Below are positions 37,813 through 47,128 of a stretch of DNA of 64,000 bases, piece after piece (position 1 is the stretch's first letter; each line of letters starts with the position of its first letter). Source of the stretch: JADJNY01 sp046349615 (GTDB lineage Bacteria; Planctomycetota; UBA1135; GCA-002686595); assembly GCA_046349615.1 (NCBI GenBank), contig JAXMBZ010000011.1:62001-126000 (forward strand). The letters are read 5' to 3'. The translations under genes were made by a program, and so were the position numbers. The notes below the pieces were generated by a model. That model did not search any database and had not been told where the DNA came from. It saw nothing but the letters and a program-made list of their open reading frames with translations.

Positions 37813-37837
37813 GGTGGAGGTCTCTCTTTCGATCGCA

Positions 37838-39724
37838 TCACGCGCGCTTCTTCTCGCGCGACGAATACAGGAACGCACACACGAGCACCACGATCAACAC
37901 GCCGGCCCACGCGCCGGACGAGCCGCTGAGCACGGTCTCTCTGTCCTTCGGCAGCACACCCGCGCCGACGAGGCCCGCGATGACGACGCCCGCGAGCGCT
38001 TCCCCGGCGACGAGGCCCGACGCCGCGAGCACGCCGGGATCCATGCCCTCGCCCTTCTTCACGTCGCCGCTGCGCCCGCTCGCCTTCTCGTAGACGAGGC
38101 GCGCGCAACCGCCGACGAAGAGCGGCGCCATCGTCGCGAGCGGCAGGTACACGCCGATCGCGAACGCGAGCCCGGACACGCCGCACAGGATCGCGCCGAT
38201 CGAGAGGCCCGCGCCCGAGAGCACGAGATCCCACGGCAAATTTCCGCCGAGCACGCCCTCGAGGATCGTCTTCATCAACGTCGCCTGCGGCGCGGGGAGC
38301 TCCTTCCCGCCGAACGTGTAGCTCTGTCCGAGCAGCATCACGGTCGCCGCGACGGCCCAGCACGCGAACGCGGCGCCGATGAGCTGCCCGAACTGCTGGC
38401 GCGCGGGCGTCGCGCCGACGAGCCAGCCCGTCTTCAGGTCCTGCGAGATGTCGCCCGCCTTCGACGCGGCGATCGTGACGACGGTGCCCGCGGTCAGCAC
38501 CGCGGCCGCGGCGCCCGTGCCGGTCCAGCCGTTCGCGGCGAACACCGCCGCGATCACGATCAACGTGAGGAGCGCGATGCCCGACGTCGGCTGCGACGAC
38601 ACGCCGACGATGCCGACGATGCGCGCCGCGACCGTGACGAAGAGCACGCCGAGGATCCCGATGCCCGCGGCGCACACGAGGCGCTGCTCGAGCGTGAGCT
38701 CGCCGGAGAGCACGCCCGGCACGAACGCCGCGACGCCGACGACGACCGCGACGGCGACGAGCGTGAACCAACCGGGGAGGTCGCGGTCCGTGCGCGCGTC
38801 CGCCTGCTCCGCGGGCGCCGCTCCGCCGCGCAGACCGCGCACGACGCCGAGGAACGCCTGCGACATCGCGGGCAGGTTGCGCACGATCGTCAGGATGCCC
38901 GCCGCGGCGACGGCGCCCGCGCCGATGTAGCGCACGTACGCCTTGCGGAGCTGCTCCGCGCTCATCTCGCTCACGAGCAGCGTCGTCTCGGGCGCGAGCG
39001 GCGTCGAAAGCCCCGCGCCGATCTTCGCGATCACGGGCACGAGCACGAGCGACGCGATCACGCCGCCGGCGACGCACACGCCGGCTTGACGGAAGCCGAG
39101 GATGAAGCCGACGCCGATCAACGCGGGCGCGACCTCGATCGCGACGTGCGCCTTCGGGAGGAAGCTCGGGAGGAAATCGGTGCCGACCTCGGTCGGCGCG
39201 AGGAAGCCGGCCTTCAGCGCCGCTTGGATCAGCGCGCCGACGCCCATGCCGAGGAAGATCCACTTCGCGCCGCTCGCGCCGCCCGCGGTCGCCTTGAGCA
39301 CCTCGGCGCACGCGGTGCCCTCGGGGTACGGGAGCGCGTCGTGCTCGCGCACGATCAGGAGGCGGCGCAGCGGGATCATCGCCGCGAGACCGAGCACGCC
39401 GCCGAGGAACGCGAGCACGACCATCTGGAGGTAGCTCGGCGCGGCGCCCCACATGTAGAGCGCGGGGAGCGTGAAGATCGAGCCGGTCGCGAGCGACGTC
39501 GACGCGGAGCCGATCGTCTGGGAGAGGTTGGCTTCGAGGAGGGTGCCGCGCAGACGGAAGGCTTGGAACAGCGCGACGGTCATCACGGCGGCGGGGATCG
39601 ACGCGGAGACCGTCATGCCGACGCGCAGGCCGAGGTAGGCGTTCGCGGCGCCGAAGACGACGCCGAGGACGATGCCCATCGCGACGGACTTGAGGGTGAA
39701 TTCGGCGAGGGGGGGCGGTTGCAT
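37838..39724 (-). CDS. OPT-family oligopeptide transporter
   Basis: 628 residues, about 14-16 predicted membrane helices. The N-terminal AMGIVLGVVFGAANAYLGLRVGMTVSASIPAAVM and EANLSQTIGSASTSLATGSIFTLPAL, then CAEVLKATAGG and DISQDLKTGWLVGATPARQQFGQ, are diagnostic of the bacterial OPT family (OPT_sf; TIGR00728/TIGR00733 type). It probably imports peptides or metal chelates with protons. Inner membrane. The ATG of MQPPPLAEF is preferred because the upstream extension has no family match. Overlap and spacing suggest it heads a reverse-strand unit with dinB and the AMZ-like gene. Confidence 0.9.
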   Translation of the reverse strand: MQPPPLAEFTLKSVAMGIVLGVVFGAANAYLGLRVGMTVSASIPAAVMTVALFQAFRLRGTLLEANLSQTIGSASTSLATGSIFTLPALYMWGAAPSYLQMVVLAFLGGVLGLAAMIPLRRLLIVREHDALPYPEGTACAEVLKATAGGASGAKWIFLGMGVGALIQAALKAGFLAPTEVGTDFLPSFLPKAHVAIEVAPALIGVGFILGFRQAGVCVAGGVIASLVLVPVIAKIGAGLSTPLAPETTLLVSEMSAEQLRKAYVRYIGAGAVAAAGILTIVRNLPAMSQAFLGVVRGLRGGAAPAEQADARTDRDLPGWFTLVAVAVVVGVAAFVPGVLSGELTLEQRLVCAAGIGILGVLFVTVAARIVGIVGVSSQPTSGIALLTLIVIAAVFAANGWTGTGAAAAVLTAGTVVTIAASKAGDISQDLKTGWLVGATPARQQFGQLIGAAFACWAVAATVMLLGQSYTFGGKELPAPQATLMKTILEGVLGGNLPWDLVLSGAGLSIGAILCGVSGLAFAIGVYLPLATMAPLFVGGCARLVYEKASGRSGDVKKGEGMDPGVLAASGLVAGEALAGVVIAGLVGAGVLPKDRETVLSGSSGAWAGVLIVVLVCAFLYSSREKKRA

Positions 39725-39780
39725 GGCGTCGGGAGTGACTGGGGTCGGTCGGGAGCGCGGCGCGCAGATGGGGAGCGGCG

Positions 39781-39877
39781 GGAGACTGGAAGCCAAGGCG
39801 CACAACGGCTGCTCCGCATGCCGGACTCCGCGCGGACGCGGACCGGAGGAACCGGTCCGCGTCCGCGCGGAGTTCTA
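39781..39877 (+). ncRNA. structured two-hairpin element, copy A
   Basis: Shared words with copy B (54937-55034), in order: GGAGACTGG (39781), GCCAAGGCGCACA (39792-39804), TGCTCCGCAT (39810-39819), GACTCCG (39824), CCGGAGGAACCGG (39843-39855) and CGGAGTTCTA (39868-39877). Hairpin 1: CGGC/GCCG around the TGCTCCGCAT loop. Hairpin 2: a perfect 22-bp stem, 39825-39846 with 39852-39873, loop AGGAA. The middle 12 bp of the long stem differ from copy B but stay paired. It lies between the OPT start and the TIGR00300 gene stop, both minus strand, so the strand given is only the orientation of description. Terminator, RNA motif or mobile palindrome are all possible. Confidence 0.65.
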
Positions 39878-39930
39878 CTTGGGAGAGTGGGAGCGCGAGG
39901 CGGGTCGGGGGCGCGAGGGGGAAGGGGGGG

Positions 39931-41184
39931 TCAGGGGCGGGTGGGGTCGATGGAGAGGGCGAGGCAGAGTTCGCGGAGGAAGAGTTCCGCGTCGGTCACG
40001 AGGCCGACGGCTTGCCACGAACCGCGGTCGGCGAGCTTGGTCACGACGGCGGGGTTGATGTCGACGACGACGGTCTTGACCGTCGCGGGGAGGAGGTTGC
40101 CGGTCGCGATGGCGTGGAGCATGGTGCAGATCATCAGCGCGAGCTCGACGCCGCGGACGGCGGCGCGCATGCGGTCTTGGGCGACGAGGACGTCGGTGAT
40201 CACGTCGGGCATCGGGCCGTCGTCGCGGATCGAGCCGGCGAGGACCATGGTGATGTCCTTCTGGATCGCCTCGTACATGACGCCGCTCTTCAGGATGCCT
40301 CGTTCGACCGCCGCGCGCAGCGAGCCGGCGTTGCGCACGACGTTGAGCGCCTTCATGTGGTGCTTGTGGCCGCCTTCGACGGGGAGCCCGCTCCCGAGGT
40401 TCACGCCGAGGCTCGTGCCGTAGAGCGCGCTCTCGACGTCGTGCGTCGCGATCGCGTTGCCGCCGAAGAGCACGTCGACGTAGCCCGCGCGGATCAGCGC
40501 GCCGAGGTACGGCCCCGCGCCGCCGTGGATGATCGCCGGGCCCGCGACGACGAGGATCTTCCCGCCGCGAGCGTGGACCTCCTTCATCTGCCGCGCGATG
40601 TCGTGGATCGCGAGCTTCTTCGGCTTCTCCGAGCTCACCGCGCTGTTCATGAACGAGAACACCTCGTTCTCTCGCGCGCGCTCGAGCGGGATCGCGCGGA
40701 TGCCGTCGTGCCCCACCGCGATCGGGTCGCCCTTCTTCACGTGCACCATCGGCCGCGTGAACGCGCGGCCCGCGGCGCGGTCGACGACGATCGCGACGTC
40801 CATCTCGGGGTCCTCGACGCGGAGCCAGCGCCCGCCGAGGCGCACCTCGGTGTTCAGGTTCGTCGTCGAGTAGAAGTCCTGCGGCAGCGCGCCGTCGCGC
40901 GGCGCGGGCGCGGTCGCGACGTCCTTCTGTCCGACGAGCTCGGCCCCGAGCTCCTGGAGCTGCGTGAGGATCGCGTCGAGCGTCGCGGCGTCCTTCGCGC
41001 TCACTTTCATGCGCGCGTAGCTCGTCTCGTCCTTCTTCTTGCCGACGCGGATCTCGACGACGTCGAACTCGCCGCCGAGGTTCATGATCGCGTCGAACGC
41101 GCGCGGCAGGACGAGCGAGTCGATGATGTGGCCGTGGAGCTCGATCTCCTCGCTGAACCCGCCGGCCGAACTCGCTTCGCTCAT
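39931..41184 (-). CDS. TIGR00300-family protein (LOR/SDH-like; ornithine cyclodeaminase type)
   Basis: 417 residues. The N-terminal GHIIDSLVLPRAFDAIMNLGGEFDVVEIRVGKKKDETSYARMKVSA is the LOR/SDH conserved region, and the C-terminal part is a Rossmann-like domain (ILVVAGPAIIHGGAGPYLGALIRAGYVDVLFGGNAIATHDVE ... GHKHHM). The family includes the archaeal ornithine cyclodeaminase and the C-terminal half of cyanobacterial AgrE/ArgZ, so a role in arginine/ornithine or proline metabolism is likely. ATG at MSEASSAGGF; a -10-like TAGGAT lies about 45 bases upstream. Cytoplasmic. Confidence 0.85.
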   Translation of the reverse strand: MSEASSAGGFSEEIELHGHIIDSLVLPRAFDAIMNLGGEFDVVEIRVGKKKDETSYARMKVSAKDAATLDAILTQLQELGAELVGQKDVATAPAPRDGALPQDFYSTTNLNTEVRLGGRWLRVEDPEMDVAIVVDRAAGRAFTRPMVHVKKGDPIAVGHDGIRAIPLERARENEVFSFMNSAVSSEKPKKLAIHDIARQMKEVHARGGKILVVAGPAIIHGGAGPYLGALIRAGYVDVLFGGNAIATHDVESALYGTSLGVNLGSGLPVEGGHKHHMKALNVVRNAGSLRAAVERGILKSGVMYEAIQKDITMVLAGSIRDDGPMPDVITDVLVAQDRMRAAVRGVELALMICTMLHAIATGNLLPATVKTVVVDINPAVVTKLADRGSWQAVGLVTDAELFLRELCLALSIDPTRP

Positions 41185-41249
41185 GGATTCGCTCCCGTGC
41201 GCGCGGAGCGGCACGCGCTCCGAGCGCGGGCATCCTAGCGGAGCGCGGG

Positions 41250-42155
41250 CTACGAGCCCGCGACGTTCATCCAGTCGCTCGCGGCGGGATCGCCCACGGG
41301 CGCGTCCGTCGTCGTCGGCATCGGCGCCGCGGGCGGCGGCGTGCCGTCGGCGGAGAGCCGGGCCATCCAGTGCGTCTCGTCGAACGCCCGCGCGCCGTCG
41401 AGCAGGAGCGCCGTGGCGTTCAGGCGGACGTTCGAGTCCGCGTAGAGCGGCGGACCGCTCCAGAAGCAGAAGCTCGACGCCGGCTGCTCGAACAGGCGCT
41501 GGAAAAGCCAGTGGATCTGGAGGCGCAGCGCGTCGAGGAACTGCTCCTGGGTGATCCACTTCTGCGCGACGAGCGTCTCGCCGAGACGCCCGGAGCCCGT
41601 CGCGCGCAGGAACTGCTCGAGCACGCTGCGCTCGATCACGTTGCGCGACACGAGGATGTCCCCGAGGCGCTGGCCCTCCGGCGTGCGGTTCGACTGCGCG
41701 TGCACGATGTCGCCGTTGTCGAACTCGAGCGTGAACTGCTCCACGGGCGTCACGACCTCGAGCAGGCCCGTCTTCTTCTGCGACGAGAGGAAGTTGACGA
41801 GGTCGGGCGTCGGGATGAGCTGTTCCTGCCCGCGCAGCGCGAGCACGTGGTTCGGGCTCGGCGCGTTCGGCCCGGCCGCGCCGGCCATCGCGGGGTTCGC
41901 GGCCTCGTCCTCGGCGCCGCCGAGCACGAGGCCGAGGAGCCCGCCGCGTTTCTTCTTCGCCGCCGCGCCCGAGGCGACCGGCGCCGAGGGATCCTGCTCG
42001 AGGAGCTCGGCGGCCTTGAGCACGAGCTTCCCGACCTCCTGCATGCGCCCCGGGTCGAGCTTCCGGCGATCCTTCGACAACGCCGAGGCGTGGTCGGCGA
42101 GGCGCTGACAGGCGTTGGCCAACGCCCAGATGTTCAGATCGCGAGTGGGGTCCAT
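41250..42155 (-). CDS. DUF4388-like regulatory protein
   Basis: 301 residues. An N-terminal helical part (DLNIWALANACQRLADHASALSKDRRK) precedes a low-complexity linker. ALRGQEQLIPTPDLVNFLSSQKKTGLLEVVTPVEQFTLEFDNGDIVHAQSNRTPEGQRLGDILV matches the DUF4388/PatA-type domain found in gliding and signalling proteins of myxobacteria and planctomycetes. It is followed by a helical repeat (GETLVAQKWITQEQFLDALRLQI) like the GSPII_E N-terminal module. Partner unknown. Divergent from the ArsR-methyltransferase gene, with a 276-bp spacer that shows no clear promoter beyond an AT-rich GATATC patch. Confidence 0.75.
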   Translation of the reverse strand: MDPTRDLNIWALANACQRLADHASALSKDRRKLDPGRMQEVGKLVLKAAELLEQDPSAPVASGAAAKKKRGGLLGLVLGGAEDEAANPAMAGAAGPNAPSPNHVLALRGQEQLIPTPDLVNFLSSQKKTGLLEVVTPVEQFTLEFDNGDIVHAQSNRTPEGQRLGDILVSRNVIERSVLEQFLRATGSGRLGETLVAQKWITQEQFLDALRLQIHWLFQRLFEQPASSFCFWSGPPLYADSNVRLNATALLLDGARAFDETHWMARLSADGTPPPAAPMPTTTDAPVGDPAASDWMNVAGS

Positions 42156-42431
42156 GGGGTCCCGCCGGGGCGGGGGGCACGCATGCCGGGCCGCTATCGG
42201 CCGCAGGCCGGGGGGGACTGTGAGGGAACCCGAGTTCAGGGCGGTGGTTGGGAGCGGACCTCGACCTCCCCTGAAGCTCGAGCGGCACCTCCCGCCCGGC
42301 CGGCGGGGCCCCCTACCGGGACCGCGCCCGGCCGACTCGGGCCGCTTGGAAAGTCCGAGCTCCGCACGGAACTCCCCATCCCCGGGCCGGTTCCGTCCTT
42401 CCACCATCCGATATCATTCCATCCCAATACC

Positions 42432-43367
42432 ATGATCGGACTCAACGGAACCTCGCGTCTCCTCAAGGCCCTCGCGGACGAGAACCGCCTCCGTCTCCTC
42501 CACCTGCTCGCGCAGGAGGACCTCTCCGGCACGGAGCTCATGGAGATCCTGAACATGGGGCAGAGCCGGGTGTCGACGCACCTGAACCTGCTCAAGGAGG
42601 TCGGGCTCGTCGTCGACCGCCGCCACGGACGGCGGAGCCTGTACTCGATCGCGCCGGGGCCCGCGGCCGCGCTCTGGGACAAGGTGCTCGCAGAGAACGC
42701 GAAGAGCCCCGAGTTCCAGGCCGACGTGGCCGGGCTCGAGGCGCTGCGCGCGCGCCGCCAGCAGGAGACACGCTCCTACTTCGACCGCGTCGCGGCGTCG
42801 TTCGGCGAGCAGATCCTCCCCGGCCGCACCTGGGAGGGACTCGCGCGCGCGCTGCTCCAACTCGCGCCCCGCGGCCGGTACGCGGACCTCGGCGTGGGCG
42901 ACGGCCTGCTCACGCTGATGCTCTCCGAGGTCGCGTCGCGCGTCACCGCGGTCGACCTGTCGAACGAGATGCTCGAGCAGCTCCGCCAGCGCGCCGCGCG
43001 CAAGGGCATCGAGAACATCGAGACCGTCCAGGGCGACATCGAGGACCTGCCGCTGCCCGACGCGAGCTACGACGTCGTCGTGCTGAGCCAGGCGCTCCAC
43101 CACGCGCACGACCCGCGGCGCGCGCTCCTCGAGGCGCGGCGCATCCTCGTCACCGGCGGCCGATTGCTCGTGATCGACCTGCTCGCGCACAACGAGGAGT
43201 TCGTGCGCGCGGAGCTCCAGCACGTGCACCTCGGGTTCACGGAACAGGCGCTCGGCGAGCTGATCGAGGAAGCGCGCTTCGAGCGCATCACTCTGCAGCG
43301 TGCGGCGCGCGATCCGCAGCCGCCGCACTTCATGACCCTCGTCGCGACCGGCGTGAAGCCGGCCTGA
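42432..43367 (+). CDS. ArsR-type regulator fused to a SAM-dependent methyltransferase
   Basis: 311 residues. Residues 1-90 form a winged helix (LLKALADENRLRLLHLLAQEDLSGTELMEILNMGQSRVSTHLNLLKEVGLVVDRRHGRRSLYSI) of the ArsR/SmtB class without obvious metal Cys. Residues 115-300 form a class I methyltransferase (YADLGVGDGLLTLMLSEVASRVTAVDLSNEML, QGDIEDLPLPDASYDVVVLSQALHH). metH starts 33 bases downstream. This fusion next to methionine/SAM-cycle genes is known elsewhere and suggests it senses SAM or SAH to control metH, which is inference. Two in-frame GTG upstream were ignored because the ATG gives the canonical wing start. Confidence 0.9.
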   Translation: MIGLNGTSRLLKALADENRLRLLHLLAQEDLSGTELMEILNMGQSRVSTHLNLLKEVGLVVDRRHGRRSLYSIAPGPAAALWDKVLAENAKSPEFQADVAGLEALRARRQQETRSYFDRVAASFGEQILPGRTWEGLARALLQLAPRGRYADLGVGDGLLTLMLSEVASRVTAVDLSNEMLEQLRQRAARKGIENIETVQGDIEDLPLPDASYDVVVLSQALHHAHDPRRALLEARRILVTGGRLLVIDLLAHNEEFVRAELQHVHLGFTEQALGELIEEARFERITLQRAARDPQPPHFMTLVATGVKPA

Positions 43368-43400
43368 GCGAGCGCGCCTCCCCCACCGAGACGAACCGCC

Positions 43401-46400
43401 ATGACGAAAACCGAATCGGCCCGCATCGAAGCGCTGCGCGAAGCCCTCGCGACGCGCGTCCTCGTGCTCGACGGCGCGATGGGCACGCAGATCCATGCGG
43501 CGAACCTCGACCTGGATCGCGACTACGAAGGCCACGAAAACTGCGTCGACGTCGTGTCCGTCACGCGGCCCGAGGTGATCCAGAAGATCCACGAGGCGTA
43601 CCTCGAAGCGGGGGCCGACCTCGTGGAGACGAACACGTTCGGCGCGATGCCGCACGTCCTGTCCGAGTTCGGGATCTCGAACCGGGCGCGCGAGATCAAC
43701 CGCGTCGCCGCGCAGGTCGCGCGCGCGGCGTGTGCGAAGCTCTCGACGCCCGGCCGGCTCCGCTTCGCGCTCGGCTCGATGGGGCCCGGGACGAAGCTCG
43801 CGACGCTCGGCCACGCGACGTACGAGCAGTTGAAGTCGAGCTACACGGAGCAGGCGCGCGGCCTGATCGAAGGCGGCGTCGACGGCGTGCTCATCGAGAC
43901 GTGCCAGGACCCGCTGCAGATCAAGGCGGCGGTCAACGGCGTGCTGCGCGCGCGCGAGGAGCTCGAGGTCGAGGTCCCGATCTTCGTCTCCGTCACGATG
44001 GAGGTGACCGGAACGATGCTCGTCGGCACGGAGATGGGCGCCGCGATCGCGCTGCTCGACCCGTATCCGATCGACGTGCTCTCGATCAACTGCGCGACGG
44101 GGCCGCGCGAGATGGGCGAGCACGTGCGCCTGCTCGGACAAACCTGCCGCAAGAAGATCATGGTGTACCCGAACGCCGGGCTGCCGCAGCTCGTCGACGG
44201 GAAACCGCACTACCCGCTGACGCCGGCGGAGCTCGCGGATTGGCTCCTGCGCTTCGTCGACGAGGACGGCATGAACGTCGTCGGCGGCTGCTGCGGGACG
44301 ACACCCGCGCACATCGCGGCCGTCGCGAAGCGCCTCGGCGCCCGCGCACCGCGCGCGCGCAAACCCGCGCACGTCGCGTCCGTCACGAGCCTCTACTCCG
44401 CCGTCACGCTGCGGCAGGACAACTCGATCCTGTTCGTCGGCGAGCGCTCGAACGCGAACGGCTCGAAGGCGTTCCGCGAGCACCTCCTGAAGGGCGACGT
44501 CGAGTCGATGGTCGCGATGGGCCGCGAGCAGGTGCGCGAAGGGAGCCACGTGCTCGACCTCTGCACCGCGTACGTCGGCCGCGACGAGGTCGACGACATG
44601 ACGAAGGTCGTCACGCGCTACCGTGCGGACGTTCCGGTGCCGCTGATGATCGACAGCACGGAGCCGCCCGTCCTGCGGCGCGCGCTCGAGCTCGCCGGCG
44701 GCCGCTCGATCGTGAACTCGATCAACCTCGAGGACGGCCTCGAGCGCATTCAGCACGTGTTGCCGATCGTGAAAGAGCACGGCGCCGCCGTGATCGCGCT
44801 CACGATCGACGAGCAGGGCATGGCGAAGACCGCGGAGGACAAGCTGCGCATCGCGCGGCGCATCTACCGCATCTGCGTCGAGGACTGGGGCCTGCGCCCC
44901 GAGGACCTGCTCTTCGACGTGCTCACGTTCACGATCTGCACGGGCAACGAGGACGACCGCAAGCTCGCGCTCGAGACGCTGAAGGGCATCGAGCTCGTGA
45001 AGCAGGAGCTCCCCGGCGTCGGCCTCCTGCTCGGCGTGTCGAACGTCAGCTTCGGCTTGAGCCCTGCCGCGCGGCACGTGCTCAACTCCGTGTTCCTCCA
45101 CCACGCGACCGAGGCGGGCCTGACCGCGGCGATCCTGCACGCGGCGCGCATCGAACCGCTCCACCGCATCGACCCGAAGGCGCGCGAGGTCGCCGAGGAC
45201 CTGATCTTCGATCGCCGGCGCGAGGGCTACGACCCGCTGCAGGCGTTCATCCAGCTCTTCCAGGGCGTCGACGTGAAGAAGAAGGCCGCGCGCGTCGTGC
45301 CCGCGGACGTGTTCGAGCGCTTGCGCTGGCGCATCGTCGAGGGCGAGAAGCCGGGCCTCGAAGACGATCTCGCGCTCGCGCTGAAGACGAAGAAGCCGCT
45401 CGACGTGATCAACGTCGACCTGCTCGCGGGCATGAAGACCGTCGGCGAGCTCTTCGGACGCGGCGACATGCAGCTCCCGTTCGTGCTGCAGTCCGCGGAG
45501 ACGATGAAGGCCGCGGTCGCGTACCTCGAGCCCTTCATGGAGAAGTCCGCGGGCGAGTCGCGCGGCAAGATCGTGCTCGCGACCGTGCGCGGCGACGTGC
45601 ACGACATCGGCAAGAACCTCGTCGACATCATCCTCACGAACAACGGCTACACGGTCTTCAACCTCGGCATCAAGCAGCCGATCCAGCACATCCTCGACGT
45701 CGCGCACGACGTGCGGCCGGACGCGATCGGCATGAGCGGCCTGCTCGTGAAGAGCACCGTGATCATGAAGGAGAACCTCGAGGAGATGAACCGCCGCGGC
45801 GTGACGACGCCCGTGATCCTCGGCGGTGCCGCGCTGACGCGCGCGTACGTCGAGGACGACTGCCGGCGCGTCTACGAGGGCGCGCTCTACTACGCCGAGG
45901 ACGCGTTCGAGGGGCTCGCCGTGATGGCGCGCATCGTCGGCGGCGAATCGAAGCCGGCCGCGCGCGACACGAAGAGCGCCGCGGGGCAGGCCGCCGAGCG
46001 CGCGGCCGTCGAAGCGCAGGCGACGGAGCGCCGCGCGGCCCATTCCGCGGCCGCGGCGCGGCGCGCGCAGGCTGCAGGCGACACGCTGGAGGACCGCGCT
46101 CCCGTGCGCGCGTCCGCGGCTCCGGCCGCCGCGAGCTCCGCGCCCGAGGCCGACGCGCTTCCGAGCGCGGAGTCGCGGACGGACGAGCTGTCGTCGCGCG
46201 AGCTGCCGCTGCTCCACGGCAAGCGCGTGAGCTACGCGAGCAAGGCGTGGAGCAAGTCCGTCGACGTGCCGCGCGACATCGAGTATCCGGAGCCGCCGTT
46301 CCTCGGCGCGCGCCACATCGAGAAGGTCCCGCTGCAGAGCGTGCTCCCCTATGTGAACGAGACGACGCTCTTCCAGTTCCAGTGGGGCTACCGCCGCAAG

Positions 46401-47075
46401 GGCAAGGCGATCGCGCCCTACAAGCAGTTCATCAAGGACACGGTGCGTCCGATCTACTTCGAGCTCGCGAAGCGCTGCGAGAAGGAGAAGATCGTCGAGT
46501 GCCAGGCGGCCTACGGCTACTGGCGCTGCGTGCCCGAGGGCAACACGCTCGTGCTGCTCGATCCGAAGGACGAGTCGAAGAGCGTCGCGCGCTTCACCTT
46601 CCCGCGGCAGAACGGGAAGCAGGGCCGCTGCATCACGGACTACTTCCACGTGCGCGAGGGGAGGCCCGACGTCGTGGCGCTGCAGGTCGTGACGATCGGC
46701 CAGCGCGCGAGCGACGTCGCGCGCGAGTGGTTCGCGAAGGACAAGTACCAGGACTACCTGCACCTGCACGGCTTCGGCGTCGAGGTCGCGGAGGGACTCG
46801 CGGAGTACGTGCACCGCCAGATCCGCGGCGAGCTCGGGCTCGCGGACTCGGACGCGCGCGAGATGAGCGTGCTCTTCAAGCAGGGCTACCGCGGATCGCG
46901 CTTCAGCTTCGGCTACCCGGCGTGCCCGAACCTCGAGGACCAGGGCCCGCTGCTCGAGCTCCTCGGCGCGGAGAAGCTCGGGATCACGCTGAGCGAGGAA
47001 TTCCAGCTTCATCCGGAGCAGTCGACGAGCGCGATCGTGTGCCATCACCCGAGCGCGAAGTACTTCACGCTCTGA
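43401..47075 (+). CDS. metH: cobalamin-dependent methionine synthase
   Basis: 1224 residues, full length. It moves the methyl of 5-methyltetrahydrofolate to homocysteine. Domain order: homocysteine-binding with LDGAMGTQIHAANL and zinc GGCCGT; pterin-binding (ERSNANGSKAFREHLL, DLCTAYVGRDEVDDM); B12 domain with the ligand His734 in VRGDVHDIGKN; activation domain with the SAM-binding RGSRFSFGYPACPNLEDQ. Between the B12 and activation domains is an Ala-rich linker of roughly 85 residues (about 845-930), longer than usual. No cobalamin riboswitch fits in the 33-bp leader. Likely controlled by the ArsR-methyltransferase upstream. Confidence 0.97.
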   Translation: MTKTESARIEALREALATRVLVLDGAMGTQIHAANLDLDRDYEGHENCVDVVSVTRPEVIQKIHEAYLEAGADLVETNTFGAMPHVLSEFGISNRAREINRVAAQVARAACAKLSTPGRLRFALGSMGPGTKLATLGHATYEQLKSSYTEQARGLIEGGVDGVLIETCQDPLQIKAAVNGVLRAREELEVEVPIFVSVTMEVTGTMLVGTEMGAAIALLDPYPIDVLSINCATGPREMGEHVRLLGQTCRKKIMVYPNAGLPQLVDGKPHYPLTPAELADWLLRFVDEDGMNVVGGCCGTTPAHIAAVAKRLGARAPRARKPAHVASVTSLYSAVTLRQDNSILFVGERSNANGSKAFREHLLKGDVESMVAMGREQVREGSHVLDLCTAYVGRDEVDDMTKVVTRYRADVPVPLMIDSTEPPVLRRALELAGGRSIVNSINLEDGLERIQHVLPIVKEHGAAVIALTIDEQGMAKTAEDKLRIARRIYRICVEDWGLRPEDLLFDVLTFTICTGNEDDRKLALETLKGIELVKQELPGVGLLLGVSNVSFGLSPAARHVLNSVFLHHATEAGLTAAILHAARIEPLHRIDPKAREVAEDLIFDRRREGYDPLQAFIQLFQGVDVKKKAARVVPADVFERLRWRIVEGEKPGLEDDLALALKTKKPLDVINVDLLAGMKTVGELFGRGDMQLPFVLQSAETMKAAVAYLEPFMEKSAGESRGKIVLATVRGDVHDIGKNLVDIILTNNGYTVFNLGIKQPIQHILDVAHDVRPDAIGMSGLLVKSTVIMKENLEEMNRRGVTTPVILGGAALTRAYVEDDCRRVYEGALYYAEDAFEGLAVMARIVGGESKPAARDTKSAAGQAAERAAVEAQATERRAAHSAAAARRAQAAGDTLEDRAPVRASAAPAAASSAPEADALPSAESRTDELSSRELPLLHGKRVSYASKAWSKSVDVPRDIEYPEPPFLGARHIEKVPLQSVLPYVNETTLFQFQWGYRRKGKAIAPYKQFIKDTVRPIYFELAKRCEKEKIVECQAAYGYWRCVPEGNTLVLLDPKDESKSVARFTFPRQNGKQGRCITDYFHVREGRPDVVALQVVTIGQRASDVAREWFAKDKYQDYLHLHGFGVEVAEGLAEYVHRQIRGELGLADSDAREMSVLFKQGYRGSRFSFGYPACPNLEDQGPLLELLGAEKLGITLSEEFQLHPEQSTSAIVCHHPSAKYFTL

Positions 47076-47128
47076 GTTCGGTCGCACTTCGATCCGCATG
47101 GCGCGCTCGCTCGACGCGAGGCGTGCAG

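Noticed and set aside
36479..40423. 1314-codon plus-strand open frame across five minus-strand genes
   Set aside because: It covers the AMZ-like, DinB and OPT genes in antisense. Real motifs are all on the minus strand.
43368..43400. Cobalamin or SAH riboswitch before metH
   Set aside because: Only 33 bases separate the two genes, too short for either. No SAH-riboswitch-like core was seen in 42156-42431.
42414..47099. 1561-codon minus-strand open frame across metH
   Set aside because: It is the antisense shadow of metH. Its translation is Arg/Glu/Leu/Val-rich without any family motif, while the plus strand encodes an intact methionine synthase.
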